Positions 1 to 12,034 of a stretch of DNA of 64,000 nt are shown one piece after another. Positions within the stretch are counted from its first letter, which is position 1; every line of letters begins with the position of its first letter. The stretch lies in assembly GCF_003073045.1 (NCBI RefSeq), contig NC_037603.1, forward strand, positions 12,406,192-12,470,191, written 5' to 3'. The translations under genes were made by a program, and so were the position numbers. The stretch comes from Pomacea canaliculata (Eukaryota; Mollusca; Gastropoda; Architaenioglossa; Ampullariidae). The notes beneath the pieces were generated by a model. The model saw only the letters and a program-made list of their open reading frames with translations, made no database searches and had not been told where the DNA came from.

Positions 1-1516
1 TAGACCGACTGGTTACAGTCAAACAAACACAGCTTCTGAGCATCTCGACAAACTTTTGTTCTGCCGCTTGACCTTCCCATCAAAAGGCCTCGGCATACAA
101 CCAGACCTGTCCCTCGCACACAACCCCGCGCCTCTCTCTTTGATGTTTGCTACCGGAAGTCCATAATGATGGCGGCTCTAAGAAAACAACAGGAAGACAG
201 AACACAAGACTGCATTGAATTTAGCAAAGATTTTGATTGGCTTGTTTCCGCAGCAATATTGCTTTGTTGTCTTACTTTCAGAGTGAAGAGTACCTCCTGT
301 CAATTTTTTAAAAAATCTTTATCATTCTCCGAAAAAATTGCGATGCTTGAAAGGTCAAAGGTTGCCGACTCTGTAAGAAGACTAAAATAAACAAATACAG
401 ATTCCATGTTAGGATTAAGTAAATTTCTTACTGGTGGATAAGAAAAGGAACACAATCACTCTTTGAGAGATGTGGGAGGGTGCAGGTCGTAGTTCTGATG
501 ACCGACTAACACGTTCAACAATGTCTTTTCTCCAAGATCTGAATAAACACTCTTCTCCCGTTATCAAAATATCAAAGGTCGGCCACAGACACGTGAGTAG
601 TGTTCATTGTCATGGCTAGGTTGTGGCCCACACCATATGTTAATTAGTTTCTGTGGACAAAGGGACAAACTGCGTTTACCTACTCGTTACAGGTTAACGA
701 GCCTTTTCCATTCAAAGAAACTAATTTCTTGATGTCTGATGTTAATGAACCCTCCATCTCATTTATTGACATCAATTAATGATTAACTAGCTCTTGCCAT
801 ATCTACTGTATAGGACTACACTGTAGCAAAGTTACTTGTCAAAAGCCGATTTTATTTAATTATTAATATTTATTTATTGTTGTGTGCATTGCCCACCATT
901 TACTCGGAGAAAAAGTCGAGTTTTGACAATTAAATAAATTTAAAACCTGCTTTCAAAAGCAGCCAGTTGGTGCGCACATGCAGTTCGCCACACCTCACAG
1001 ATGAGACAAGGGACGAGCTTCTTGCCTCCTAGAGGTTTCAGACGATGAGCCCGGGTACCAGTGGGCAGACGATTTGGAGTAAAACTTCGTGACCTCTGAC
1101 CCCGCGGAGAGCTGTTACCGGCAGGCACGTGGGTAGACTTCACACGCCCGCCACAGTCAGGGTGGCTCCGATGGCCAGCTCATGTTGCCACCCGCCCAAC
1201 TCTTCCATTTTATGGCTGTCGACCGGTGTCAGCAGACTTTAGTCGGATTTCAACATGGCGGGGCTGTGGGGGTCCGCCTGCCCCTGGATAACAGCGCCCA
1301 CCTTTTGTCTCCAGAATAAAATCTCACCTCCCCGTCGATATGGAGGGGTGTGGTTAGTAAGTTGCTGACACCCCTTTTAAGACTACCTGGTGGTCAGCTT
1401 TACTCGTGCGTAAAGGTAACAATTCTCACCTGGTCAGGTAACGACAGTCACGCGCTGGTGACGTACCCGCTGCAGGTAGCAAAAGTGTCAATGCGTTTGC
1501 TAGTGTGAGATAGAAA

Positions 1517-1518
<2 letters not shown>

Positions 1519-1552
<34 letters not shown>
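1519..1552. repeat. (GT)n microsatellite
   Basis: An uninterrupted GT dinucleotide run of about 17 units. Confidence 0.95.
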
Positions 1553-1554
<2 letters not shown>

Positions 1555-1989
1555 ACCTATAATAAAGACAGTTTACCCACTAGTCTACATGTCGGTTTGA
1601 CGAGTGACGCCAACAGTACATCACCTGGAAATATTCAAATCAAATCAAATTCCAAACATAACTGATGGGCTGCTTACCACCTGTTTGCAGTTGAGTTTCT
1701 CCTGATACTTCTCGTCCATCTATCATCCCTGTCTCATCGTGTGAAACCCCTCTGGGGGAAAGCACTTTCATGCGAAACCAACCAGCCAGCCGGCAAGTTC
1801 ACACTGGTGTCAGTGTTACTTCCATCGCTCTAACCATCTGACCATCTATCTAATCATCTATCGGGCTGTCCAAGCGTATGTACACACTTGCAAAGAACTT
1901 TTTTTTTTATTGGAATGAAGGTTATAATTTTTACAAGTAGATAAGAATTTATCTCTCTCTCTCTGTTTCACACAGACCCAAGTGATCAA

Positions 1990-2112
1990 ACAGAATAAGA
2001 AGAAGAGCGCAAAATACGAAGACCAAGAGAAAGACGAATAGCCACAAAAAATACAAGAGAAAGAGGAAAAGAGAGAGAGAAAGGAAAAAAGAGAGAAATA
2101 AAAGAGAGAAAG
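1990..2112. repeat. Purine-rich low-complexity tract
   Basis: A run of AAGAG/GAGA-type purines with few pyrimidines. It is low-complexity sequence with no coding signal. Confidence 0.7.
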
Positions 2113-2316
2113 GCCTTTATAGGAATAGCAAGATTTGCACTCTCGATCTACAGGGGTGTGGGGTGGGGAGCAGGATGCTACTGTCTCTCAGAACAAATTC
2201 GGAAGTTTGTGGTCTTGGATCGGATAATGGCTGACTGCTCTCATACTCGAAAAATTTCAGGCGAAATCCTTTCATCTGTGGTGTCGTCTGACGACGTGTT
2301 TCCAAGGAGCAGATCC

Positions 2317-2349
2317 CAGGTGAGACCCCAGGTGAGACCCCAGGTAAGC
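2317..2349 (+). repeat. 12-bp tandem repeat of splice-donor consensus
   Basis: Three direct copies of a 12-base unit, each containing CAG followed by GTGAGA or GTAAGC, with GT at 2320, 2332 and 2344. Every copy matches the 5' splice-site consensus. No convincing upstream coding exon was found, so this is listed only as a repeat. Confidence 0.8.
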
Positions 2350-4958
2350 AGGTTCGCAGCGGCAGGAGCAAGGGCACAGCACTCGATGCTCTCGACTTTA
2401 GTTGTCGAACGTGAAACGAAGAATGACAGGCCATGTGTCAGGCCGCTCAACTCGGGGCATTCGTTCCACTGAGCATCATGAAACATTTCTGAAATGATTG
2501 CGAGTTTAAACAGACAAAAATCGCGCTGGAAAGGTAATCTCGACATCAGCCTCAACTACAAACCACAAAACCCTCGCCGATCCCATAGTCGGGAGGGTTA
2601 CATTTCATTTTTTTCTTCTCTCGCAATACACTTAAATTTTGATCTGTTGTAAGCTAATACTTCATGAAATGTTATTTACCGGTCTTTCAAAACAAGGATG
2701 TAAACCTTGTAGTGTAGACCACCAACAGTGCACTGGTCAAGTTGCTCGGCTAATGACAGGACAGGATGTCAAGGTGGGGTCATACATCTCCCCAGGACAC
2801 CCTGGACTGAACACAAGGCAGCGGGGTAGAAGAGTTTTAGTACCTGCGAACTTCCCTGAGTCGGTCCAAGATCAAAGGATGACCAGCGACACCCCACAGG
2901 TAGGAAGAGGAGACAGCCTGGGACTACGAGAGAATCATCACTTTCCGAGTTTGCGTGTTGGTCTCATGTTTGTCTCGACAAAGTCAATACTGCCATTGAA
3001 CTGGAGTTTTGAAAAAAAAAAGAATAATTATTCACCATTTTAAAGCTCTTGTAAAAATGTCAACCATCAGCAACGCTCTACTTTTTCTTTTTTTTTTCAA
3101 TTTTCCTCGACAAAGGGAAGTCAATCTGTCCATTATAACAAAAAAGTACTTAGTCGAGGTTCTGTCCCTTTAAGCGCTCCTCTGACAAGCGTTAAGATTT
3201 TTACTAAGTGATGTGAGGAGAGGAACAAGAGCAAAGAAGCAGACGATGATGGAAGAGCTGGAGGAATACAAATACACAGACAGACAATCATTCATCGGCC
3301 GACGAAAGCGCTCAGTGTGAGCAGAGAAAGTGTATTAATAATTGTAGTCGGTATATAACCGCCCACGCGATGACGGCGATGAAAGCCGTTTTGACTTGAA
3401 GCCCATTGCACACCAGTGGATGCAAAACCACAAGCTACCTGTAAACAACAACAATACCTGACTTGTAGGAGGGTTGGGTTTGGGGGGTAAACATCGTTGG
3501 TGCTTCAGTGAAAACTCACAAGGAACTAAGATGTCGAAAATAAAGACTCGAGCAGTTTCTGCAGACGAACAATTGTGCAGTTTGTTATCGGAGTGAGTGA
3601 AGGATAAGTATATGTGACTGTTAACTGTCACAAACTGTAAATGAAGAGGATTTCTTGGAAGTATCCTGTAAAATGACAGGCCAGGCCTAGGCTCGACATT
3701 TTCTTTTAAAGTTTGGTGGTATCCGAGGAATGTGGGGAAGGGCCTGTTGATTTATGTGGGTCTTGTAGCTGCTGGGTGGCGGCGGGTGGGAGCTCTCTAC
3801 TCCCCCCTCTCCGTGATAATAATTTTTTTATTCCGTTTTCGGAAGGCCATCTGGGCCACATCAACATCAAATATTGCTGGCTACATACATATATATCAAT
3901 GTTGGGTGGCTGTAGGCGGGTAACTAAGAGTGGGTGTGAGTGTGGGGAATACTGTCTGTGGGTAGGTACACGTGCGGGTGTGACTTTGCAGGTGTATCAT
4001 CGGGTGTGAGAGCGAGTGTATTATATTTGATCTTTTTATACCATATTACCCGGGGTTTTACATCCACGTAGGTCGGACACACGTGGCTCGTGCTGACGGT
4101 CTGATGTCCAACATTCGTTGAACTGCATGTCACCTCCCATGCTCCTCTTTGTTTGCGATGAAACTGCGCATTCGTCACCTTAATCTGAAATTTCACCATC
4201 AAATAAACAAATCCGTTTTCTGTCCCCACCACTCCCAATACTAAAAATGACTACTTACTGCATCTTTCTTATTCACAAAAATCCCTGTCAAATTATACAT
4301 CAACATATTTTAATTTTCGCTCTTCTTAATTTGGTTTTTGTTTTGTAGTAATGTAGTATTTCAATGTCTGTTCCTTAATCAAGGAATATTAACCAAAGAT
4401 GTCAAAAAAGCACAACTTTTGCTATTCTGTTTCCCTCGTAAATCAAGATTTGACATTTCTCTTAATTTCTTCTTCCTTTCCTATCCTACTTTTACTCCAT
4501 CCTTCCTTTACCGATCCCCCTCACCCCTTGAGTACTTTCCCACTACGTACTTTCTGTTCCCCTTTCTCTCTCCTTATGACTCACTTCTTTCCCCCATCAC
4601 CCAATCCCCACCTCAATCCTCCCTACTGCCTGTCACGCGCACGCGCACACAAACACACTCGCTGTTCCTCCCCCACTCACATGTTCCTGAGCCGAGAGGA
4701 GTTATTTGGAAGGTGAATATTTTTATATGTAATTTCTTTTCTGGCGGCACAGCCATAAACTAAGAGTGACAGTTATTACACAAGAAGCAGCAGCTGCCAT
4801 CATATACTACCAAGCGGGCAATAAAGGGAAGATGACAGAGTCTGTTGGGGAGATGGCTTTTGAAGTGGCAGCTCCCACCCGTGCAATTACCCGCCTGACT
4901 ACCAGCGCCTCCGAAGGGAAGATAATCGCCGCGTCATCTTCGTCTCGGCTGTAACCGC

Positions 4959-5131
4959 CAGCCACTCCTTCTGAACACGGTGAGCCACTCTGAACACTGT
5001 GAGCCACTCTGTCTGAACACTGTGAGCCACTCCTTCTGAACACGGTGAGCCACTCTGAACACTGTGAGCCACTCTGTCTGAACACGGTGAGCCACTCTGA
5101 ACACGGTGAACCACTCTGTCTGAACACTGAG
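4959..5131 (+). repeat. Minisatellite of 19-23 bp units
   Basis: About seven to eight copies of a unit built on GAACACGGTGAGCCACTCT, with alternating short (19) and long (23) spacing. Six copies contain GTGAGCC and one contains GTGAACC. Open frames that cross it on the minus strand are by-products of the repeat. Confidence 0.9.
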
Positions 5132-7489
5132 TGGTATCTGCAGCCCACCAGTCTCTGTCTCTCCAGTCTCGTGTTGACTTAGTTCCTCTTCCGGAACTTG
5201 CGAGGGATGTTGAAGGAAATGAGCATTCATCCTGATGGCGCTCGGAGACATCCTCACAGGAAGTCAACTGCCCTGAGTGCTCATCCGATCAGACCAAGAG
5301 AGCTTGTTGTTGTCAGTTGGGTTGTTTGTTTTGGTGAGTGTTGATGACGCCAACACTGTAGTTCCTGTTGCAGTAAGTGGTGAGTGCAGTACGAGGAAGA
5401 CAAACCTTGGGGGTGACCCCAGATCTTGTCCTCGAATGTAACAGTTCTGTTATTGTCTCAGTGAAGGATACAGCTACTCAAATCCTGTAGAACAGTTACA
5501 TACTCCACACGACTCAAGTGAGAAGTAGACAGTCCTGAATTCACAACTCCATCCTCTTCCTCTCCTTATTTCCCCCCAGTCTCTAATTCAAAACATGACA
5601 AAAACCTCTAAATACCGAGTTCTAGCAGCTGACAAACTCCTGGAAATGGCGAGTTGTGGAATATGTCAAATATTAGTAAATATCCATTTTTGATAAAATG
5701 ACAACACTTGTGTTTCTCCCTTCCATAAACCCATACCCTCGTCGGTCCATTGGTATGGGTCAGTTTGGGAATGTTGAAGGTGTGACACGTCTGTAAACAC
5801 CAAAGTGGGGGTCAGGAGTCGTGTGGGTCAGCGAAACCGAAATTGCTGTTGCCCAGTCGCCCGTGAAATGGCTAAAAATAGTTTTAGTCAGTGGACCAGT
5901 CGGTTTCTGCGTTTTCCCTGTTTCATAATTGGTTGGCCTTTCCTTCGGTTTCATAACTTTTGGTCCTAACCCTGGCAGATTTTGCCGACTTCGGGAAATG
6001 TCATCTGAATAATGACGGGTGGCTTGATGAGTGTGGAGGACATAATGTTTAAAACTATGTAGTAGCAGGTTCAGATCGTCAGCTACACCGGGTGTGCTTC
6101 GTGTTTATGAGCTTAGCCAGAGGATACCCGAGAAACACGCTGCGACAAGTAGTCACCTGAGTTGTCAAGGGTTACACCCTGGCTCCTTCATCTTTTCGTC
6201 CATCTAACAACTGGATGTGACGCTCGCAACACTCGTGTGTACCCCGTCGTTTTCCTAATTTTTCGGTGTTTTTTTTTTTTTTGTTTCCTTTCTTCATTCT
6301 CCAACTTTGCACTGTTTCGCAATGTTGTCAACTGAGATATATATATAATAAATCTTATTTCTACAATTATAAGTTATAAGTTAAGCTTTTTTGTAAGGTG
6401 TTCCCAGACATCCTTACAGCACACCTGTAAAATATCCGCCAATTAAATCAGATATAAATACATTACTAAAAGTTTTATATGAAATTACCTACACCCACAT
6501 AATTCGGATCAAGTCAGACTATTAATTTGGCCGCAATATTGTATTTGTTGCGACGATAAACAATAAAAACAATAACACCCAATCAATTGTTAAAGTGACC
6601 TATAACAGTATAAATTATTACTTATATTGTAAATATTCTAATAACAGAGACAAAGTTTAAGGCTGAATGGGTTTCTTTTCCATCTACAATTGAAATTAAT
6701 TTCTCTGGATATAGTTTCCATCTCCCTGTGTAGTTCCTTGTCGTTCCCACTTCCTTAGTTGAATTTTTTTAAACATGCGTTAAAGTGCACACGATGTAAG
6801 TCGGTTAACATCCGGGTACACGCCATCTGACACTGATATCCGAGTGTCACACTCAGGCTCGTGCATGTCAGCATGTCCCCACCTTGCTCCCAAATTGGGA
6901 AATTCCGGTTTCTATACCAAGTGTACAGTTCTTGATTTGTTATTGTCTTACTGTGTATAGTTCAGTTGTTTCTAGATGCTTCCTAAGGTTCCTTACTAAA
7001 CTGTGTGGACATTGCACTATAATGAACAATGTCCAGAATACAGACCAAAGCCCTGGGGTCAGGGGATCAAAGACCACCGTGCAGTGCGGCAGGACGCACC
7101 TACTGGACGCACAGCGTGACGCACGCTGCTCGCGATGACAGCCAGAGGTCACGTGGTGTGCGAGACATTCAATGGTTGCAGTTTGAACAAGATCCCCCCT
7201 GGATCCTCAACTGCACTTCACTCTCTTCCAATCCCAATCCTACCACGAATCCACCACCTGACTTCCGGCGGACCACAGACTTTCTCCGTTTGACACAGCA
7301 AGGTGCGACTGTCAACAATCTGTTTATCTGTCTGTCGTATCGTCTACCTGTCTTTAGAGCTGTCCACCTTCCTGTCCCCCTGACCTACCAGCTGGAAGGT
7401 TTTCTCTTTTGCTTGATTGTTTGCTTCACTTTAGTAACGGTCTACACCGGTGCAGACAGTTTTTCCAATGACCGAACAAAACTCATATT

Positions 7490-7575
7490 TGGGGAATTGG
7501 TATCTGACTCCATCGAGGGTTGGGGAAGGCAAGGCAGCGAGGGCGAGGTGATAGGTATCGTCCTCAAATAAAGCT
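7490..7575 (+). mobile_element. SINE body fragment
   Basis: The segment around CTGACTCCATCGAGGG (about 7505-7520) matches the body of the fuller SINE at 53.3-53.6 kb base for base over most of its length. It then follows the same GGTTGGGGAAGG and a similar gagg-gataggta stretch. No tRNA-like head is visible here, so it looks like a 5'-truncated copy. It could also be an independent relic sharing only the body domain. Confidence 0.6.
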
Positions 7576-8376
7576 GGTCCTGTTCACAGGGCTGGCTTCT
7601 TTTCCATAGTTGCTGTCTCGGTGTAAAACACCATCCAACACATTCCCCACATGGTAGCAACCAGTTCACTGGACTGTGAAGGAGTTCAGTACGAAAACCT
7701 ATTGTCACTCATATCCGTCGTTGTCTCGATATTCCCGAAATGAAACACAGTTGTTGGTTAGTGGCAAAGACGAATGCTCAGCTTTATCCATCCAGTATTC
7801 TTTCACTCAACAGTACTATTTCCACCTTCATCTTTCCTCTTTTTTTGTGTGCTTCTAAACACTCTACTGGGTTTGTGCTTAGCGGGGAAATGCTCTATAT
7901 CAAACAATGTTTATTATTATTGTTGTTGTTATTCTGTACAAAACTTCGGTCTGTATAGACTGCTTCTGTAACTGTCAGAAAGTATATTTTCATGAACAAA
8001 TGAAGCCAGACAGTCGTCATAGCGGAGATTTTAGGAAAACGAAATTTCCTGCGAGTGCAGAAGGTCCCGGGGTTGTCGAGACCCGGAAGAAAGTTGGAGG
8101 CTGGGTGGCGACGACAAAACCCAGAGCGCGCGACGCACAGCTCGTGTCCTGGTCAGTGACGTGCACGGCTGAATAAATCTCTCCCTCGCTTCGCTTGTCA
8201 CTCACTCTTCCAACGGCTACTGCACCGTCTGGATACTGTCAGTCATCTGCTCCAGTCTTCATCTCGTGTCTGGTTGCCTTCCTTCTGTTGTGCCACACGG
8301 AGTGTGTCATTCCAACGATACTAGTGCTGCACATCAAGAAAATCTGACATCGACAATATCATCGTCTTTCTCAAAC

Positions 8377-10465
8377 ATGGATAACTTAGATTATTGTCTT
8401 GCTTTCCACGAAAAGATGCCTGAGATGCAGAAGCATGGACATATAAAGTTCTTTTCGTTTGGAAAAATTGTCATAAACATGTTAGGCTCGTTCAAAGTCA
8501 AAGAAACAAACATTGAGCTCGATGACAAGAGAGAGGTGAACCACGAGGTCACGGTTCTGGGCCTGGATAAAGGACACGTGACGATTCGAGAAAAGTTCAA
8601 ACTGAACAAAGATCACAGAAATAACAATAACGGAGGCGAGGAGAGCTTTGTCGTCGATCTGAGATCACCTGTCCACGTGGTCCGACGAGGCAACTTCAGC
8701 ATCAGGGAGGAGTGGCTGCCCATCCCCGTGCAAAAGCCCCCCATGATGGTGCTGCTGAAACCTGACGGAAAGTTCAACCAAAATTATATCTGTGCCTCTG
8801 CAAAAGGGTTTCCTGAAATGGCTCCATTGCGGTCAGGTGGTACAGAAGGTGAGCCTTCAACATTCTCCTCATTGTCATTTTATCAGTAAAATTTTAAAGA
8901 TATAAAATATAATTCCAGCTTCCGGAAGTGCGTGTTAGAAGAAGAAGAAGGTATTAATCTGTGTTCCAAATAAACAAATACACCTACATGCACACATTTT
9001 TGTAAACCTCGGTTTATTTAAAAAAATTTGTTGCTGTTGTTCGGGTGTTCCCAATATTAGTGATCATGTTGTTCGAATGGAATTCCATCAGAACTACAAA
9101 AATAAAACCACTGTTTCATACCTCACAGTTTAAATACATGAACGGGTTACTGATCCAGTAGTTCTATAAGAATTTAATTCTCATTCTCTCTATCGGAGAA
9201 TAATAAATAAATTTTCCCTCTTCTATTTCAGAAGCTGTATTCAGGAAGAAAGATTACATCATAGAGAAATATTATGCTTCCACCTTCACAAACATAACAC
9301 TGAATAAACGGCTAAGTGTCTCTACAAACCTTGAAGTAATGTTTGTAAGTAGTTGCTTTCTTACTAATCATGATTTTTGACTGTTTCAAATACAGTTTTG
9401 AGTATTTTTTTTTGTTTCAATGCAGTTTTTACTCTCTTACATGATGTGAGTAGTTATTTTCTTACAAGTATACTTTGATTAATCTGTAAGTACATCTGTC
9501 TGTCGTGACTATGGTAAGACACTCACCCTCCTGGGGATGTGTCTACATGTTGGTTTGAGAGTATGTTTGTGTTTGTTAGAGGGAAGAAACGAGGAAAGAT
9601 CGTACTTATGTTTGTTTGTGTTTGTGACCCCAGGACACTGACTTTGGTGACCCCCAGAAATCCACTGACCCGAGCTTGTTTCTGGTGCCCAACTCCGGGT
9701 CAACACAAATCCGCCCTGCTTCAGCCCCAGGTAGGTCCATCATTACTACTTTTACCTGTTTGTGTGCATTCACTTGCCGACAACACGGATTTCTCACTGA
9801 CAAGAACCGTAACTCGTGTGATACTGCACCACGTGTTGTTGTTACCTCCCTTGATTCGTGCGGGAAGCTCAATGAGTCCAATATTCTGGACAAACCTGTT
9901 TATTGCGGGCTGAATTTATTTTATCCATGATGTATGAAATTTTTTTGGTGATGTTCTAGATGAGTCATATCTGCGATGTTCTGGAATTTAGATATCATTT
10001 TTAGATGATTTGTTGATAACACAACCCAGTGAAAATACAAACGCGCACACACACACGAACTAAAAAAAAAAAAAAAAAAAATGCATACTTATGTGTGTAT
10101 ATTGATGTAGCCTACCTCCTGATTGTTGCAGAGAAATACCTGAGTCACCAAGGTAACCGAGTGATCATCACTGACGAGGTCTCGTCATTTTCAATCGTGC
10201 CTACAAAGGAAATGACGAATGTCACCAACAACGCCGGCCTCCCCCTGGGCAATAACTCCTCTGGACTTCGCCTGGACACAGTGTCGTCCCCCAGTGACGT
10301 GGACATAGACTACTACATCACACGGAATGGCGGGTGGCCAAGGAATCGGGTGGTAGAGGCTGTTTCATTAAGACACTCGACACTCACTCGTTCGTGGTCG
10401 CAATAAACTCGGGGATCACACTTGTGGGAGGGACAGGGAAGGACCGAGCTATAATTCTGAAGATA
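8377..10465 (+). CDS. Unrecognised beta-rich intracellular-type protein, four exons
   Basis: Coding exons are 8377-8848, 9232-9344, 9634-9730 and 10132-10465. The donors are GTGAGC, GTAAGT, GTAGGT and GTATGT, and the phases (1, 0, 1) agree at all three junctions. The ATG at 8377 is the first in frame after a probable 5' leader; its MDNLDYCL start shows no signal peptide. The protein is about 338 residues and rich in alternating hydrophobic strands, for example YLSHQGNRVIITDE and THSFVVAINSGITLVGG. These resemble beta-trefoil repeats (IL-1, FGF or fascin fold), but no family is recognised. In exon 4 the reading frame that enters does not match the coding-looking frame that leaves; there is a one-base phase break between about 10300 and 10345. 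That could be a sequence error, an allele or a real lesion. More 3' exons may exist, since the GTATGT after 10465 looks like a donor. Confidence 0.6.
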
Positions 10466-10960
10466 GTATGTTGTGAATATTTTGTTTTTATATAGTTTTT
10501 TTATTGTTGTGAATTTACCCATGTTTGTGATGCACAAATCACAATTAGCATTTGATTTTTGAAAATGCAACATTGAATGATTTTTGAAAGAGCAGCGTGA
10601 CTTGTTTATGTGAACATTGAAGACATTGTTTATACCCTGATACAGGAGGAAAAAAATACTCTGAGTGATTTGAAGAGAGAGAGAAAGAGACTTGTATGCA
10701 CTGAATGTTTACAAATTGTACATTGCTGTGATACCTGAGTTTTGAATCTGATACTGTGAAGCTGTTCATGAATGTGACCCCAGGTGAGTTCACTGTCCTG
10801 GACAGTGGGTGGCGACATTGCCGAGTGCTTTTATTGTTTTCTAGTCTTCATGTGATTGTTGGCATCTTGTTTATCGTATATTTTACTAGGTACTGCATTT
10901 ATTTCTATTTTTTGTCTTTATTCCTAGTCGCATTAATAGCAGATGTCTGGTCTCAAACGT

Positions 10961-11123
10961 ATTTTGCTATACCACTTAAAACAAGTTCACTTTGTTATAC
11001 TTCTTTTCCCAAATATATTTTGTTATACCCCTTATCCCAAGTGTATTTTGTTATACCACTTATCCCAAGTGTATTTTGCTATACCACTTATCCCAAGTGT
11101 ATTTTGCTATACCACTTATCCCA
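10961..11123 (+). repeat. 29-bp minisatellite
   Basis: About six units of a 29-base repeat containing CCCAAGTGTATTTTG and CTATACCACTTAT. The left units are diverged and the right ones nearly identical. Open frames through it (IPLIPSVFCYT-like) are repeat artefacts. Confidence 0.9.
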
Positions 11124-11818
11124 AACGAAAGAGTTTCGTGGATATCAGTCCAAATGCTCTTTGCACTGACGGGATCACAGAATGTAATTTTATTTTCGCA
11201 TTCTTCCAAACCACATTTGAAGCTGAATATTAGCTCAAACAACAGTTAATTAACTACTCATTCACATTGTGTAGTTTGGTCACAGTCGCTGCAATAATAT
11301 TTATAATTTTCATTTTTTTAATAGCTGACCTCTGGTGTATCTCAGCAATGTTTCATGCCACGAGGTTTATTTCTGTTTCAAGCAAAACAAAACTTCTGAG
11401 GAAGTTGGTCTGTCATAACTATTGTTTATCAGATTATTTTACAAACTCTGTCAACATCTGCCTTGCTGTTGAATTTGGCCACGTGGTCGGACCCACAAAA
11501 GTCAAGTACAGTCGCTGATGTCCTAAAAGACTGGTCCAGAGAATCTGATGTAGTTCTTGTAAACAGGTAAAGGTGAAGCCCTCACCCAATCCTTTTTCAT
11601 GAGGTGGGAATGTGAAGAGTGAGTTGGTAGAACCACTCAGATTTTTGTGAGAGTGATGCTTGTCCTCCTTTACCTGAGGAGACTTGCATGGACTTGGACG
11701 CCTAGTGTTCTCCCTTCTCTGAGTGTGTGAACATTGTGGGATGGTAGTCAAGCCACACCATTGTCATCACATTACATGTCACTTCCGGTTTATTGGTGGT
11801 TTGTTGATTAACCATGAT

Positions 11819-11819
<1 letters not shown>

Positions 11820-11855
<36 letters not shown>
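11820..11855. repeat. (TTG)n microsatellite
   Basis: About twelve TTG units. Confidence 0.95.
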
Positions 11856-11987
11856 GCTTGTAAGTGCGTACTTACTGCATTAATTTTTCATGACAACAGA
11901 AGCGACATCTTTGATGATTGTGTGTGTTTCCTTTTTTTATTGACTGTTTATGTCACAAAAATGTTTTAATTTAATTTAATCAAGGCC

Positions 11988-12034
11988 TCATCCTCATCCT
12001 CATCCTCATCCTCATCCTCATCCTCATCATCATC
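11988..12034. repeat. (CATCCT)n microsatellite
   Basis: A run of TCATCC hexamers that ends in CAT trinucleotides. Confidence 0.95.

Larger units (their letters stand above)
1..8376. other. Intergenic stretch, no supported gene
   Basis: No exon set with coding bias and consistent splice phases could be built on either strand. The stretch holds a GT microsatellite, a purine-rich tract, two tandem repeats that iterate 5' splice-site consensus, pyrimidine-rich DNA around 4430-4690 and a SINE-body fragment near 7500. A short open frame begins at 166, just after an ETS-like ACCGGAAGT and over an ATGATGGCGGC (YY1-like) motif. That arrangement would fit a promoter and first exon, but no partner exon was found. 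The region just before 8377 is probably the 5' untranslated part of the next gene. Confidence 0.5.

Noticed and set aside
166-390. 74-codon open frame beginning ATGATGGCGGCT after an ETS-like site
   Set aside because: The promoter-like start is suggestive, but there is no coding bias after the first 15 codons, no donor in phase and no partner exon.
4807-5267. Three long minus-strand open frames with repeated SGSQCSEWLTVF-like peptides
   Set aside because: They are translations of the 19-23 bp minisatellite and follow its period.
10756-11249. Plus-strand open frames with repeated IPLIPSVFCYT-like peptides
   Set aside because: They are artefacts of the 29-bp minisatellite with no splice context.
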